Assembly: GCA_046349035.1 (NCBI GenBank)
Contig: JAXMDC010000004.1
Coordinates: 248,001 to 312,000 of the forward strand
DNA length: 64,000 bases
Direction: 5' to 3'
Source of the DNA: JAXMDC01 sp046349035
Lineage (GTDB): Bacteria; Pseudomonadota; Alphaproteobacteria; Rhizobiales; Kaistiaceae
Within the stretch, counting starts at the first letter, position 1; every line of letters starts with the position of its first letter. This document shows positions 18,793 to 26,953 of the stretch, piece after piece. The position numbers were made by a program, and so were the translations under genes. The notes beneath the pieces are model-generated. The model was not told the origin of the DNA. It ran no database searches and saw only the letters and a list, made by a program, of their open reading frames with translations.

Positions 18793-19337
18793 GGCCGCAA
18801 CGTCGCGGATCCCGCCACCTGGAATGCCGCTTCGAGACGACTCAGCTGGACGCTGACCTGGTTATCCGCGGCGGCCGCTGCCACCGTCGGATTCATCGCC
18901 GAGTCCAGTTGTTTCACGCGGTCCTGCAGTCGGCGGGAACGCGTAACCAGATCGCGCAGGCGCAGCGGGAGGTCGTCCCACCCCGGCCCATCGGCGACCG
19001 TCTCCAGAGCTCGGAGGCGTACCTTCCCCTTTTCCAGCTCGGCCTGTTCGGCCGACATTTCACCCTCATTCACCGCCCTTTGCAGCAAGAGCCACGACGC
19101 GATCTGCATCAAGCGAGTGGTTAAGCGCATCGACTCGGTGGCAAAGGTCAGCGACCCCGCCCGCGACAGCGCTTTGGACTGGACACGGCCGGGGCCGTCG
19201 AGATACCCCGCCGCCTCTTCGACCAGCGCCATCCCTTCGTGAAACAGGTTCCTGAAGGCGGCCGAGCCTGCAAGCCGCTTGGCAAACAATACCGTCTCGC
19301 TGGCCTGCCCTCGCCTATCGCCGCTGTCGTTCGACAT
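18789..19337 (-). CDS. rcdA: RcdA-family protein (DUF1465), ClpXP adaptor
   Basis: RcdA is part of the adaptor hierarchy that delivers CtrA and other regulators to the ClpXP protease at the swarmer-to-stalked transition of Caulobacter. The 182-residue helical protein reads TVLFAKRLAGSAAFRNLFHEGMALVEEAAGYLDGPGR, then TFATESMRLTTRLMQIASWLLLQRAVNEGEMS, then LPLRLRDLVTRSRRLQDRVKQLD. This is the DUF1465 three-helix core with a disordered C-terminal tail. The ATG at 19337 was chosen over an upstream start 11 codons earlier, because the core begins shortly after it. CpdR, the next adaptor up, is encoded at 49.2 kb. Confidence 0.87.
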   Translation of the reverse strand: MSNDSGDRRGQASETVLFAKRLAGSAAFRNLFHEGMALVEEAAGYLDGPGRVQSKALSRAGSLTFATESMRLTTRLMQIASWLLLQRAVNEGEMSAEQAELEKGKVRLRALETVADGPGWDDLPLRLRDLVTRSRRLQDRVKQLDSAMNPTVAAAAADNQVSVQLSRLEAAFQVAGSATLRP

Positions 19338-19592
19338 TTCGCCCCAACCATTGCCGGCATGTCCCAACATGGGACATTGATCCCTATTCGCAGCAATGCC
19401 CGTGCCGCCGCATCCCCGGGACGGGCCGCGGGCTTGAAAAAAGGAGCCGACCAGCGGCTCCTAGTGTTCAGGGAGGTCAAGCAAAGTGGAGATGAGGCCA
19501 CTCGATCCAGGGAGACTGGATGCCTCCATTAGGCGGCGATAAACCCTACCGCAGTCTTAACGCGTTGCGCCGATGACTCCAATTTCAGGCGG

Positions 19593-19787
19593 CTAGGTCT
19601 TGAAGAACGAGTGCGCAGCGTCTTTGGTCCTGCGGCGATCGCCGATTGCGGCTTCGAGCCGAGCGGTCTCGGTCCGGAGGATTTCAATCCGCTCGGCGAG
19701 TTCGGAGATCGACAGTGAGGAGATGTCTTCGCCGATTTGGTGCACCGGAGCCTTCTTCGCCGGACGATCGTCGTCGACGCCAACCAT
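19593..19787 (-). CDS. DUF1192 small protein
   Basis: A 64-residue protein, MVGVDDDRPAKKAPVHQIGEDISSLSISELAERIEILRTETARLEAAIGDRRRTKDAAHSFFKT by segment. It has the DUF1192 pattern: an acidic start, a hydrophobic ISSLSISELAERI motif and a short coiled coil. The family is widespread in alphaproteobacteria and of unknown function. The longer upstream frame covers the divergent oxidoreductase start and is not part of it. It is divergent from that gene, with a short shared upstream region. Confidence 0.85.
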   Translation of the reverse strand: MVGVDDDRPAKKAPVHQIGEDISSLSISELAERIEILRTETARLEAAIGDRRRTKDAAHSFFKT

Positions 19788-19823
19788 GATCCCATCCTCC
19801 CCGTCCCCGCGCTCGTGTCGACT

Positions 19824-20855
19824 GTGACACCGCCCGCCGCCGTGCCGCTGACGATGGCAGCGGTCGAAATAGGCCGAGCCGGCGGCCCCGAGGTGTTGCG
19901 TTTGATGCAACGCCCGGTACCCCAGCCAACGACCGGCGAAGTTTTGATCCGCGTTGCCGCCGCCGGAGTCAATCGCCCGGACGTGATGCAGCGGATGGGT
20001 CGCTACCCACCCCCACCCGGCGCATCCGACATTCCTGGCCTCGAGATCGCCGGCACGGTCGTTGGGCTGGGTGCCGAAGCCGCGCGTTACGCCATTGGCG
20101 CGGAGGTCTGCGCACTGCTCCCTGGCGGCGGCTATGCCGAGTACGCAACGGCCGCAGAAAGCCTTACCCTGCCGCGACCCGCCGGCCTCACGATGGCGGA
20201 GGCAGCGTCGATCCCAGAGGCTCTGTTCACCGTCTGGTCGAACCTAGTCGACCGCGGCCATCTGTCTCAAGGCGAGACTGTGCTGATCCATGGCGGGAGT
20301 TCCGGCGTCGGCATGATGGCAATTCAGGTCGCCAAAATGCTCGGCGCGCGGGTTCTGGTAACCTGCGGCAGCGCCGAGAAAGTTGCGGCCTGCCGCGCAA
20401 TCGGCGCCGATGCCGCCATAGATTACAAGACCGAGGATTTCGTCACGGCCGTCCGCACTCTCACGCAGGGCAAAGGTGCAAACCTGATCCTCGACATTGT
20501 CGGTGGCGGCTACGTGAGGCGCAACTACGAAGCGGCTGCCGTCGAAGGCCGGATCCTTCAGGTCGCGGCGCAAGACGGCATTCTCGCCGAAATCGACCTG
20601 CGGCCGCTCATGCAGAAGCGGCTCGTCCACACCGGCTCGACCCTGCGGCCGCGTCCCGTGGAATTCAAAGCGGCAATTGCGGTCGCGTTGCAAGCCAACA
20701 TCTGGCCGGCCTTGGTTGACGGACGCATTCGTCCGACCATCGATTCGACCTTCCCGCTTGCACAGGCATCGGAGGCACACCGTCGTATCGAAGCGGCGGA
20801 GCATATCGGGAAGATCGTCCTCACTACCAATGGTTCTGCCATCCAGAAACCGTAG
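19824..20855 (+). CDS. NAD(P)H quinone oxidoreductase, medium-chain (zeta-crystallin) type
   Basis: A 343-residue zinc-independent medium-chain dehydrogenase/reductase. Landmarks are GEVLIRVAAAGVNRPDVMQRMGRYPPPPGASDIPGLEIAGTVVG, the nucleotide-binding motif LIHGGSSGVGMMAIQVAKMLGARVLVTCGS and DIVGGGYVRRNYEAA. Members reduce quinones or enones with NADPH. The start is uncertain: GTG 19824 is chosen, with GTG 19842 and ATG 19854 also possible. The segment TPPAAVPLT before the conserved MAAVEIGRAGGPEVL resembles that of homologues. The gene is divergent from DUF1192, and TrcR follows. Confidence 0.88.
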   Translation: MTPPAAVPLTMAAVEIGRAGGPEVLRLMQRPVPQPTTGEVLIRVAAAGVNRPDVMQRMGRYPPPPGASDIPGLEIAGTVVGLGAEAARYAIGAEVCALLPGGGYAEYATAAESLTLPRPAGLTMAEAASIPEALFTVWSNLVDRGHLSQGETVLIHGGSSGVGMMAIQVAKMLGARVLVTCGSAEKVAACRAIGADAAIDYKTEDFVTAVRTLTQGKGANLILDIVGGGYVRRNYEAAAVEGRILQVAAQDGILAEIDLRPLMQKRLVHTGSTLRPRPVEFKAAIAVALQANIWPALVDGRIRPTIDSTFPLAQASEAHRRIEAAEHIGKIVLTTNGSAIQKP

Positions 20856-20979
20856 TGAACAGATTGTTTTGCCTCCTCGCGGCCGGCCGCCTATATAGGC
20901 ACCGAATCCCCATTTACTGGCAGCAGCATGGCAGCCCGAATGCACAGGCAGGCCGGCGCGCGCCGAGGAGGTACCGCCG

Positions 20980-21669
20980 ATGAACACGCTACCGCTCATG
21001 CCCAAAGCCACCGCCGTGTGGCTGGTGGAAAACACCTCACTTTCGTTTCAGCAGATCGCTGATTTCTGCAAGCTCCATCCGCTTGAAGTGAAAGCGATAG
21101 CCGACGGGGAATCGGCCATGACCATCAAAGGATTGGACCCGGTAAGCACAGGCCAGCTGAGCCGCGAGGAAATCCGCACCGGTGAGGCCGACCCCAGCCA
21201 CAAACTGGCGATGGCGGTGACCAAAGTGCGCGTTCCGGTTCAGAAGAGGAAGGGTCCGCGTTACACGCCGGTTTCGCGCCGGCAGGACAGGCCCGCAGCG
21301 ATCCTTTGGTTGCTGCGCAACCACCCCGAGTTGAAGGACGCACAAATCATGCGCCTCGTCGGCACGACAAAGCCGACAATCGAAGGCATCCGCAATCGTA
21401 CCCATTGGAATATTGGCGCCCTGACGCCGATGGACCCGGTCACGCTTGGTCTCTGCTCGCAGATCGACCTCGATTTTGAAGTCGAGAAGGCCTCGAAGGG
21501 CGCTCCGGTCGTCACCAGCGAAGCGGCAACTCTTCTGCCCGCTGAGGCAACCACGCGCCCCGACGCGCTGGTTGCGTCTCGCAGCGAAGCCAAGAGCGAT
21601 GAACTCGACGCCGACGCGGTTTTCGCCAAGCTGAAGTCGCTCAAGGGTCGCGACGACAGCGAAACGTAA
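20980..21669 (+). CDS. trcR: TrcR cell-cycle transcription factor (DUF1013)
   Basis: DUF1013 proteins of alphaproteobacteria include TrcR, which associates with RNA polymerase at promoters and is needed for normal cell-cycle transcription in Caulobacter. The 229-residue protein has two helix-turn-helix-like regions: LMPKATAVWLVENTSLSFQQIADFCKLHPLEVKAIADGE and RPAAILWLLRNHPELKDAQIMRLVGTTKPTIEGIRNRTHWN. The middle part is ITKGLDPVSTGQLSREEI-like (seen as IKGLDPVSTGQLSREEI). The C-terminal tail is Ala/Ser-rich and ends in a short acidic helix. It is a single gene after the oxidoreductase, with a GAGGAGG ribosome site upstream. Confidence 0.93.
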   Translation: MNTLPLMPKATAVWLVENTSLSFQQIADFCKLHPLEVKAIADGESAMTIKGLDPVSTGQLSREEIRTGEADPSHKLAMAVTKVRVPVQKRKGPRYTPVSRRQDRPAAILWLLRNHPELKDAQIMRLVGTTKPTIEGIRNRTHWNIGALTPMDPVTLGLCSQIDLDFEVEKASKGAPVVTSEAATLLPAEATTRPDALVASRSEAKSDELDADAVFAKLKSLKGRDDSET

Positions 21670-21704
21670 GAGGTGCCGCGCCAGGGAGCACCGCGCTGGA
21701 AGCC

Positions 21705-23353
21705 ATGTCGTCCTCGGCTTACGACCGCGATCTTGAGAAATCGCCTGCGAACTACCAGCCACTGACGCCGCTGACTTTCCTCGCGCGCTCGGCCGCTGTA
21801 TTCCCTGATCGCCCGGCGATCATCCACGGCTCCAAGCGGACCGACTACGCGACGTTCTTCGCTCGGTGCCGGCGCTTGGCATCGGCGCTTGCGCAACGCG
21901 GAATCGGCCGTGGCGATACCGTCAGCGTCATGCTCGCTAACACACCGGCGATGCTGGAATGCCATTTTGGCGTACCGATGTGCCGGGCGGTACTCAACAC
22001 GCTGAACACCCGGCTCGATCCTCCCACCATCGCCTTCACGCTGGACCACGCCGAGACCAAGGTCCTCATTACCGATCGCGAGTTTTCAGCCACGGTCCGC
22101 GCCGCGCTCGGCCTAGCCAAGACCCGACCCTTGGTCATCGACTATGACGACCCGGAATTCCCGCAGGACGGCGCCCGCCTCGGGACGCTCGACTACGAAG
22201 AGTTCCTAGCCGGCGGAACCGCCGATTTTACCTGGCAGATGCCTGCCGATGAATGGGATGCCATCTCGCTCAACTACACGTCCGGGACTACCGGCAATCC
22301 CAAGGGTGTCGTTTATCACCATCGCGGCGCTGCATTGCTGGCCCAAGGCAACGCACTCACCGCGTCAATTCCCCGGCACGCTGTCTATCTCTGGACCTTG
22401 CCGATGTTCCACTGCAACGGATGGTGCTTCACCTGGACCGTTCCAGTACTGGCCGGAACCAGCGTGATATTGCCTGCTGCGCTGCAGGTCCGCCAGAAGC
22501 TCATTGGCAGGCCATCGCCGAACACAAAGTCACGCATCTCAGCGGCGCGCCGATCGTCTGTCGACGATCCTCGCAACACCGAAGGCGAGATCGCCGAATT
22601 CGACCACCGCGTCGAGTTCTTCACGGCCGCGGCCCGCCGCCTGAAGCGGTTTTGGCTGCGATGGCGAAGAGCGGCATTGCTATGGTCTCACCGAGACCTA
22701 TGGTCCCGCCGTGGTGGCGAACGAGTGGCGCAACGAATGGGACGAAATGCCAGCGGCCGACCGAGCCACGAAGGCTCGGCAAAGGTGTGCCCTACCACGC
22801 GCTCGATACGCTTGCCGTGATGGACCCGCAAACGATGACACCCGTTCCCGCCGACGGCCAGACAATTGGCGAAGTCATGTTTCGCGGCAACGTTGTCATG
22901 AAGGGCTATCTCAAGAATAAGGCGGCAACTGACGAGAGCTTCGCTGGCGGCTGGTTCCACTCCGGCGATCTAGGCGTCATGCACCCGGACGGCTACCTGC
23001 AGATCCGCGACCGTTCGAAGGACATCATTATCTCGGGTGGCGAGAACATCTCTTCGATAGAGGTCGAGGACGCCCTGTACAAACATCCCGCCGTTGCGGC
23101 GGCAGCAGTCGTCGCCAAGCCTGACGAGAAATGGGGCGAAACACCTTGCGCATTCGTGGAGCTCCGCCCGGGTGCAAGCGCGTCGGCAGACGAACTGATC
23201 GCTTGGTGCCGCGAGCAGCTGGCGCGCTATAAGGCGCCGCGCCATATCGTCTTTATGGACCTGCCCAAGACCTCGACGGGCAAGATCCAGAAGTACAAAC
23301 TTCGCGAATTGGCAAAGGCAAGCGGAAGCTTGGTGTCGGCGGCCGAGCCCTAG
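21705..23353 (+). pseudogene. Acyl-CoA synthetase (AMP-binding), interrupted by clustered frameshifts
   Basis: An acyl-CoA synthetase of the medium/long-chain type: LTPLTFLARSAAVFPDRPAII at the start, the AMP signature NYTSGTTGNPKGVVYHHRG, and GGWFHSGDLGVMHPDGYLQIRDRSKDIIISGGENISSIEVEDALY at the end. The frame is broken between about 22490 and 22785. Lesions deduced by following the protein are: one C missing near 22492, one A missing near 22557 (GTC-ATG to GTCTG), one base missing near 22581, one C missing near 22634, about 13 bases missing near 22686 (removing the conserved tyrosine-glycine before LTETYGP), and one A added near 22781. Both ends are well conserved. It could be a recent pseudogene or a local consensus error. 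Confidence 0.8.
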
Positions 23354-23529
23354 TGCAGGGTTGCCTTAAGGCGCTCGATCTCGTCCTTCACGACCAGCTT
23401 CTGTCGCTTGAGATTGGCTAGTTCGAGCGCATCGACACCCGGATGAGAACGCGCATCCTCGAGCGCTTTTTCCAGGTCTGCGTGCCGCCTCTCCAACTCT
23501 GCCAGACGCAATCCTGCTGACATAGCCAT
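23350..23529 (-). CDS. DUF465 (YdcH-like) small protein 1
   Basis: A 59-residue protein reading MAMSAGLRLAELERRHADLE, then LEDARSHPGVDALELANLKRQKLVVKDEIERLK. It has the DUF465 pattern: a basic coiled coil with the central P-x-VD turn and the LKRQKLxxKDEIxRL helix. Function unknown. It is convergent with the acyl-CoA synthetase and their stop codons overlap (CTAG). The start may be the ATG at 23529 or the one two codons later. A second copy lies divergently 180 bases away. Confidence 0.85.
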   Translation of the reverse strand: MAMSAGLRLAELERRHADLEKALEDARSHPGVDALELANLKRQKLVVKDEIERLKATLH

Positions 23530-23700
23530 GGCTCCTTTTGTTGCAAGGACCGAATCGAGTTTGGCACGATTAGCGCGCGTCGTCGATTGGCGCCCATGCG
23601 GCTGTCGAAAGGTGCCGTGCCAGCACGCACACGGCGGTTGCTGGACGCTGTCTCAGACAATCCGGCATGATACCTTGCTGCCAAGCCGAATCGCCACCGG

Positions 23701-23916
23701 ATGGGCCGCATGACCGAGGACCAGGAGCGCGAGATTCGCACCGAACTGGCGCGGTTGAGAGAGGATCACCGCAACCTCGACGCAGCGATCGCAGCCGTGG
23801 CAAGCGCCAAGGATGTCGACCCCGTTCAGTTGCAGCGGCTAAAGAAAAGAAAACTCGCCCTGAAAGACCGTATCTCGCGGCTGGAAGACGGGCTTTTGCC
23901 GGACATCATCGCCTGA
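23701..23916 (+). CDS. DUF465 (YdcH-like) small protein 2
   Basis: A 71-residue (68 from the second ATG at 23710) small coiled-coil protein: MTEDQEREIRTELARLREDHRNLDAAIAAV, then AKDVDPVQLQRLKKRKLALKDRISRLEDGLLPDIIA. The middle motif PVQLQRLKKRKLALKDRI matches DUF465. It stands head-to-head with the other DUF465 gene at 23350-23529, so the pair probably arose by inverted duplication or ancient recruitment. It precedes purE by 80 bases. Confidence 0.88.
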   Translation: MGRMTEDQEREIRTELARLREDHRNLDAAIAAVASAKDVDPVQLQRLKKRKLALKDRISRLEDGLLPDIIA

Positions 23917-23995
23917 AAACCATGTCGACAGCGTCGCCTTGCGGCCGGCAGTCCCGCCCCTATAATCCGCGACTTTCCAAAGGGGCTCCGGCAAC

Positions 23996-24493
23996 ATGGC
24001 CATCGGCGCGACGCGAGTAGCTGTCGTCATGGGGAGCCAGTCCGACTGGGCAACCCTACAATTTGCGGCAGAGACGCTTGACCAGCTCGGGGTCGGCCAT
24101 TCGGACCGCATCGTATCGGCCCATCGCACTCCGGAGCGCCTGTACGCTTTTGCCCGCGGCGCCAAGGCCGAGGGGTTCGCCGTCATCATCGCAGGAGCCG
24201 GCGGCGCAGCGCACCTCCCCGGGATGCTGGCATCGATGACTACCCTGCCGGTTCTCGGCGTGCCGATGGCAACATCAGCGCTTTCCGGCCTGGACAGCCT
24301 CTACTCCATCGTCCAAATGCCGGCCGGCGTGCCAGTCGGAACACTCGCCATCGGCAAAGCTGGAGCAATCAACGCCGCCCTGCTTGCCTCCTCCATCCTC
24401 GCGCTGTCAGACCCCGGCCTCGGCGAACGGCTCGATCAATGGCGACAAGCGCAAACCGACGCCGTCTCGGTTTCGCCTTCGGCCGATGCCTAA
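23996..24493 (+). CDS. purE: N5-carboxyaminoimidazole ribonucleotide mutase PurE
   Basis: PurE converts N5-CAIR to CAIR in purine synthesis. The 165 residues contain VAVVMGSQSDWATLQFAAETLDQLGVGHSDRIVSAHRTPERLYAFARGA, with the SxSD phosphate loop and the catalytic His of SAHRTP. IIAGAGGAAHLPGMLASMTTLPVLGVPM and the conserved SLYSIVQMPAGVPVGTLAIGKAGAINAALLA follow. It overlaps the start of purK by 8 bases, so the pair is translationally coupled. This is the bacterial two-enzyme route (class I PurE with PurK). Confidence 0.98.
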   Translation: MAIGATRVAVVMGSQSDWATLQFAAETLDQLGVGHSDRIVSAHRTPERLYAFARGAKAEGFAVIIAGAGGAAHLPGMLASMTTLPVLGVPMATSALSGLDSLYSIVQMPAGVPVGTLAIGKAGAINAALLASSILALSDPGLGERLDQWRQAQTDAVSVSPSADA

Positions 24494-25580
24494 CGCGTGG
24501 ATTGTTCCGCCGGGAGGCATTATCGGCATCCTCGGCGGCGGACAGCTCGGGCGGATGCTGTCTTTAGCCGCCGCCGAGCTCGGCCTGAAGACTCATATCT
24601 ACTTCCCTGAGACAGACAGTCCCGCGGCACAGGTTAGCACCCGCTCAACGCGAGGCGATTGGCAAAACCGCGACGCGCTGGGGGTCTTTGCCACCGCCGT
24701 CGACGTCATCACCTACGAGTTTGAGAACGTTCCCGCCGACACCGCCAGCTTCCTCGCAGAGAGAAAGCCGGTCTACCCGCCTCCCCGGGCCCTGGCGGTA
24801 TCCCAAGACCGCATCGCGGAAAAGTCGCTGATGGTCGACCTCGGGCTACCGGTCCCCACTTTCGTGCCGGTGAACGGCCCCGAGGATCTTGCTCAGGCCC
24901 TGGCTCGAACCGGCCTCCCCGCCGTGCTGAAGACGCGCCGATTTGGTTATGACGGCAAGGGTCAGTCCGTCATTCGTGAAGGCGACGACCCGGTCGCGGC
25001 TTGGGAGGCGGTTGGCAAGGTGCCCTCCATCCTTGAGTCCTTCGTAGCGTTCGAGCGGGAACTCTCGGTACTGACGGTCCGCGGCCTGGACGGCACGGCC
25101 GTTACGTACGACATCGCCGAAAACCGCCACCGAAATGGCATCTTGGACGAAACCGTGGTCCCCGCGACGATCAGCGCCGAATCCACGAAACTGGCCGAAG
25201 CGGTCGGTTCTCGCATCGCCGTTTCGCTCGACTACGTCGGGGCTCTGGCGGTTGAACTGTTCCTGGCCCCGGGCCGGCAACTCATGGTCAATGAGATCGC
25301 CCCCCGCGTGCACAATTCCTTTCATTGGACGCAGGACGCCTGCGGCGCGTCTCAATTCGAGCAGCACATTCGAGCCATCGCCGGCTGGCCCCTGGCCAGC
25401 CCCGAGCGTCACTCAGACGTTCGCATGACGAACCTCATCGGCACCGATGCCGGTCTGTGGCGGCAGATCGCCTCCGACCCCTTAAATCGCCTGCATCTCT
25501 ACGGCAAAACCGAAGCGCGGGCCGGCCGCAAAATGGGGCATGTCAACCGCCTCCTCCCGAGGAGCTCGCGATCCGCTTGA
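24486..25580 (+). CDS. purK: 5-(carboxyamino)imidazole ribonucleotide synthase PurK
   Basis: PurK uses ATP and bicarbonate to carboxylate AIR to N5-CAIR, feeding PurE. The 364-residue ATP-grasp enzyme begins at the ATG at 24486 (MPNAWIVPPGGIIGILGGGQLGRMLSLAAAELGL), inside the end of purE. The ATP-grasp parts are PAVLKTRRFGYDGKGQ, FVAFERELSVL and VNEIAPRVHNSFHWTQDACGASQFEQHIRAIAG. The C-terminus HLYGKTEARAGRKMGHVNRL is typical. The longer upstream frame is only a shadow of purE. Confidence 0.98.
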   Translation: MPNAWIVPPGGIIGILGGGQLGRMLSLAAAELGLKTHIYFPETDSPAAQVSTRSTRGDWQNRDALGVFATAVDVITYEFENVPADTASFLAERKPVYPPPRALAVSQDRIAEKSLMVDLGLPVPTFVPVNGPEDLAQALARTGLPAVLKTRRFGYDGKGQSVIREGDDPVAAWEAVGKVPSILESFVAFERELSVLTVRGLDGTAVTYDIAENRHRNGILDETVVPATISAESTKLAEAVGSRIAVSLDYVGALAVELFLAPGRQLMVNEIAPRVHNSFHWTQDACGASQFEQHIRAIAGWPLASPERHSDVRMTNLIGTDAGLWRQIASDPLNRLHLYGKTEARAGRKMGHVNRLLPRSSRSA

Positions 25581-25720
25581 TTGCCCATCATCGACCTCCC
25601 GCTTTGACGCGTCTGGCCCCATCTGCTAAGGATCTACCTCTTATCTGAGATTGCCGACAGCACGATGTGGCACGCGGAGCGCGGCACCGGCTGTTGTTGG
25701 CCTGAAACAGGAAGAAAAGC

Positions 25721-25951
25721 TTGCAGGTACTTGTTCGCGACAACAACGTCGACCAGGCGCTGAAGGCGCTTAAGAAGAAGATGCAGCGGGAGGGAATCTT
25801 CCGCGAGATGAAGCTTCGCAATCACTACGAGAAGCCATCGGAGAAGCGGGCCCGCGAGAAGGCGGAGGCCGTTCGACGCGCTCGCAAGCTTGCCAGGAAG
25901 CGCGCCCAGCGCGAGGGCCTCACTGCGGCCCGGCCCGCCGCCCCGCGATAG
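25721..25951 (+). CDS. rpsU: 30S ribosomal protein S21
   Basis: A 76-residue S21, needed for initiation on structured messages. It reads MQVLVRDNNVDQALKALKKKMQREGIFREMKLRNHYEKPSEKRAREKAEAVRRARKLARKRAQ by segment, a very close match to alphaproteobacterial S21. The start codon is TTG, with an AGGAAG ribosome site six bases upstream. The C-terminal extension is Ala/Arg-rich. A possible promoter (TTGACG at 25605-25610, 16 bases, then TAAGGA) lies upstream in the 140-base gap after purK. Confidence 0.97.
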   Translation: MQVLVRDNNVDQALKALKKKMQREGIFREMKLRNHYEKPSEKRAREKAEAVRRARKLARKRAQREGLTAARPAAPR

Positions 25952-26057
25952 CGTCAACGTTCCGCCCGATTTGCGGGCTGCTTATTATTGACCGGGAGCA
26001 GCGATTGATTCGCTGCCCTTGAGGTTTTGCGCTGGCGAGGCTGAGAGGCGGCAAGCC

Positions 26058-26933
26058 ATGACGGCACGACGTTTTTCCGCCGCGGCCTTTACGTTTCTGG
26101 CCCTTCCTGCGTCGATGTTGGCCGGCTGCCAAAGCGATCTGCTGCGCGGCGGTGATCGCACCCAGGCCGTCGCGCCTTTGATTCCTGCGGACCCGGCGGG
26201 GTCGGAGACGAACCTCGCCTCCCTGACCGCCGTCATCAATCAGAACCCTGGCGACGCGAGCGCGTACAATGTGCGCGGCTCCGCCTATGGCAAGGTTGGC
26301 CGGTACCAGGAGGCCCTCGCCGACTTCAACCGCGCTATTCAGTTGAGCCCTGCCTTCTATCAGGCATACGCCAACCGCGCCCTCGTCCAGCGCCAACTCG
26401 GCCGCGACGACTTGGCTTTCGTCGACCTCAACCGAGCCATTGAGGCCAACGCCGACTACGCGCTCGCCTATACCGAACGCGGAAACCTCTATCGCAAGCA
26501 GGGAAAATACGACCTCGCCCTGCAGGATCTGAACACGGCCCTTCGTTTGAGCCCTTCCGACCCTCACGCGCTCGACAATCGCGGGCTCCTGCACCAGTCG
26601 CTCGGCAACCATCGCGAGGCGATCCAGGACTTCTCCGCAGCGATCGCCGGGGCCACGGCTGAAGCAGCCCCCTTTGACGATCGCGGCCTCTCTTATCTGG
26701 CAACAGGTCTATATCGGGAGGCACTCTCCGACTTCAGCGAAGCCGTGAAGCGTGACCCCAACCTCCACGATGCCTGGGCCAATGTCGGGCTCGCGGAGGA
26801 AAAGCTGGGCAACCGCAGCAGCGCCTACAACGCATTCGCCCGCGCCGCGGCGCTCAGCCCGCGCTATCAGCCCGCAATCGATGGAATGCGTCGCAACCAA
26901 GCGGCAGCGCCGGCCGGCGTGGCCCAGCGCTAG
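26058..26933 (+). CDS. TPR-repeat lipoprotein (NlpI-like)
   Basis: A 291-residue outer-membrane or periplasmic lipoprotein. The signal ends in the lipobox LAGC, with the cysteine at residue 24. Residues from about 60 carry TPR repeats in succession: NPGDASAYNVRGSAYGKVGRYQEALADFNRAIQLSP, AFYQAYANRALVQRQLGRDDLAFVDLNRAIEAN, YALAYTERGNLYRKQGKYDLALQDLNTALRLSP and two or three more. TPR lipoproteins of this kind resemble NlpI, which recruits hydrolases to the cell wall. The N-terminal methionine at 26058 follows a GAGAGG ribosome site. An ORF extension upstream is not needed. Confidence 0.88.
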   Translation: MTARRFSAAAFTFLALPASMLAGCQSDLLRGGDRTQAVAPLIPADPAGSETNLASLTAVINQNPGDASAYNVRGSAYGKVGRYQEALADFNRAIQLSPAFYQAYANRALVQRQLGRDDLAFVDLNRAIEANADYALAYTERGNLYRKQGKYDLALQDLNTALRLSPSDPHALDNRGLLHQSLGNHREAIQDFSAAIAGATAEAAPFDDRGLSYLATGLYREALSDFSEAVKRDPNLHDAWANVGLAEEKLGNRSSAYNAFARAAALSPRYQPAIDGMRRNQAAAPAGVAQR

Positions 26934-26953
26934 ACAGCGCCCCAGGGGCTCAA

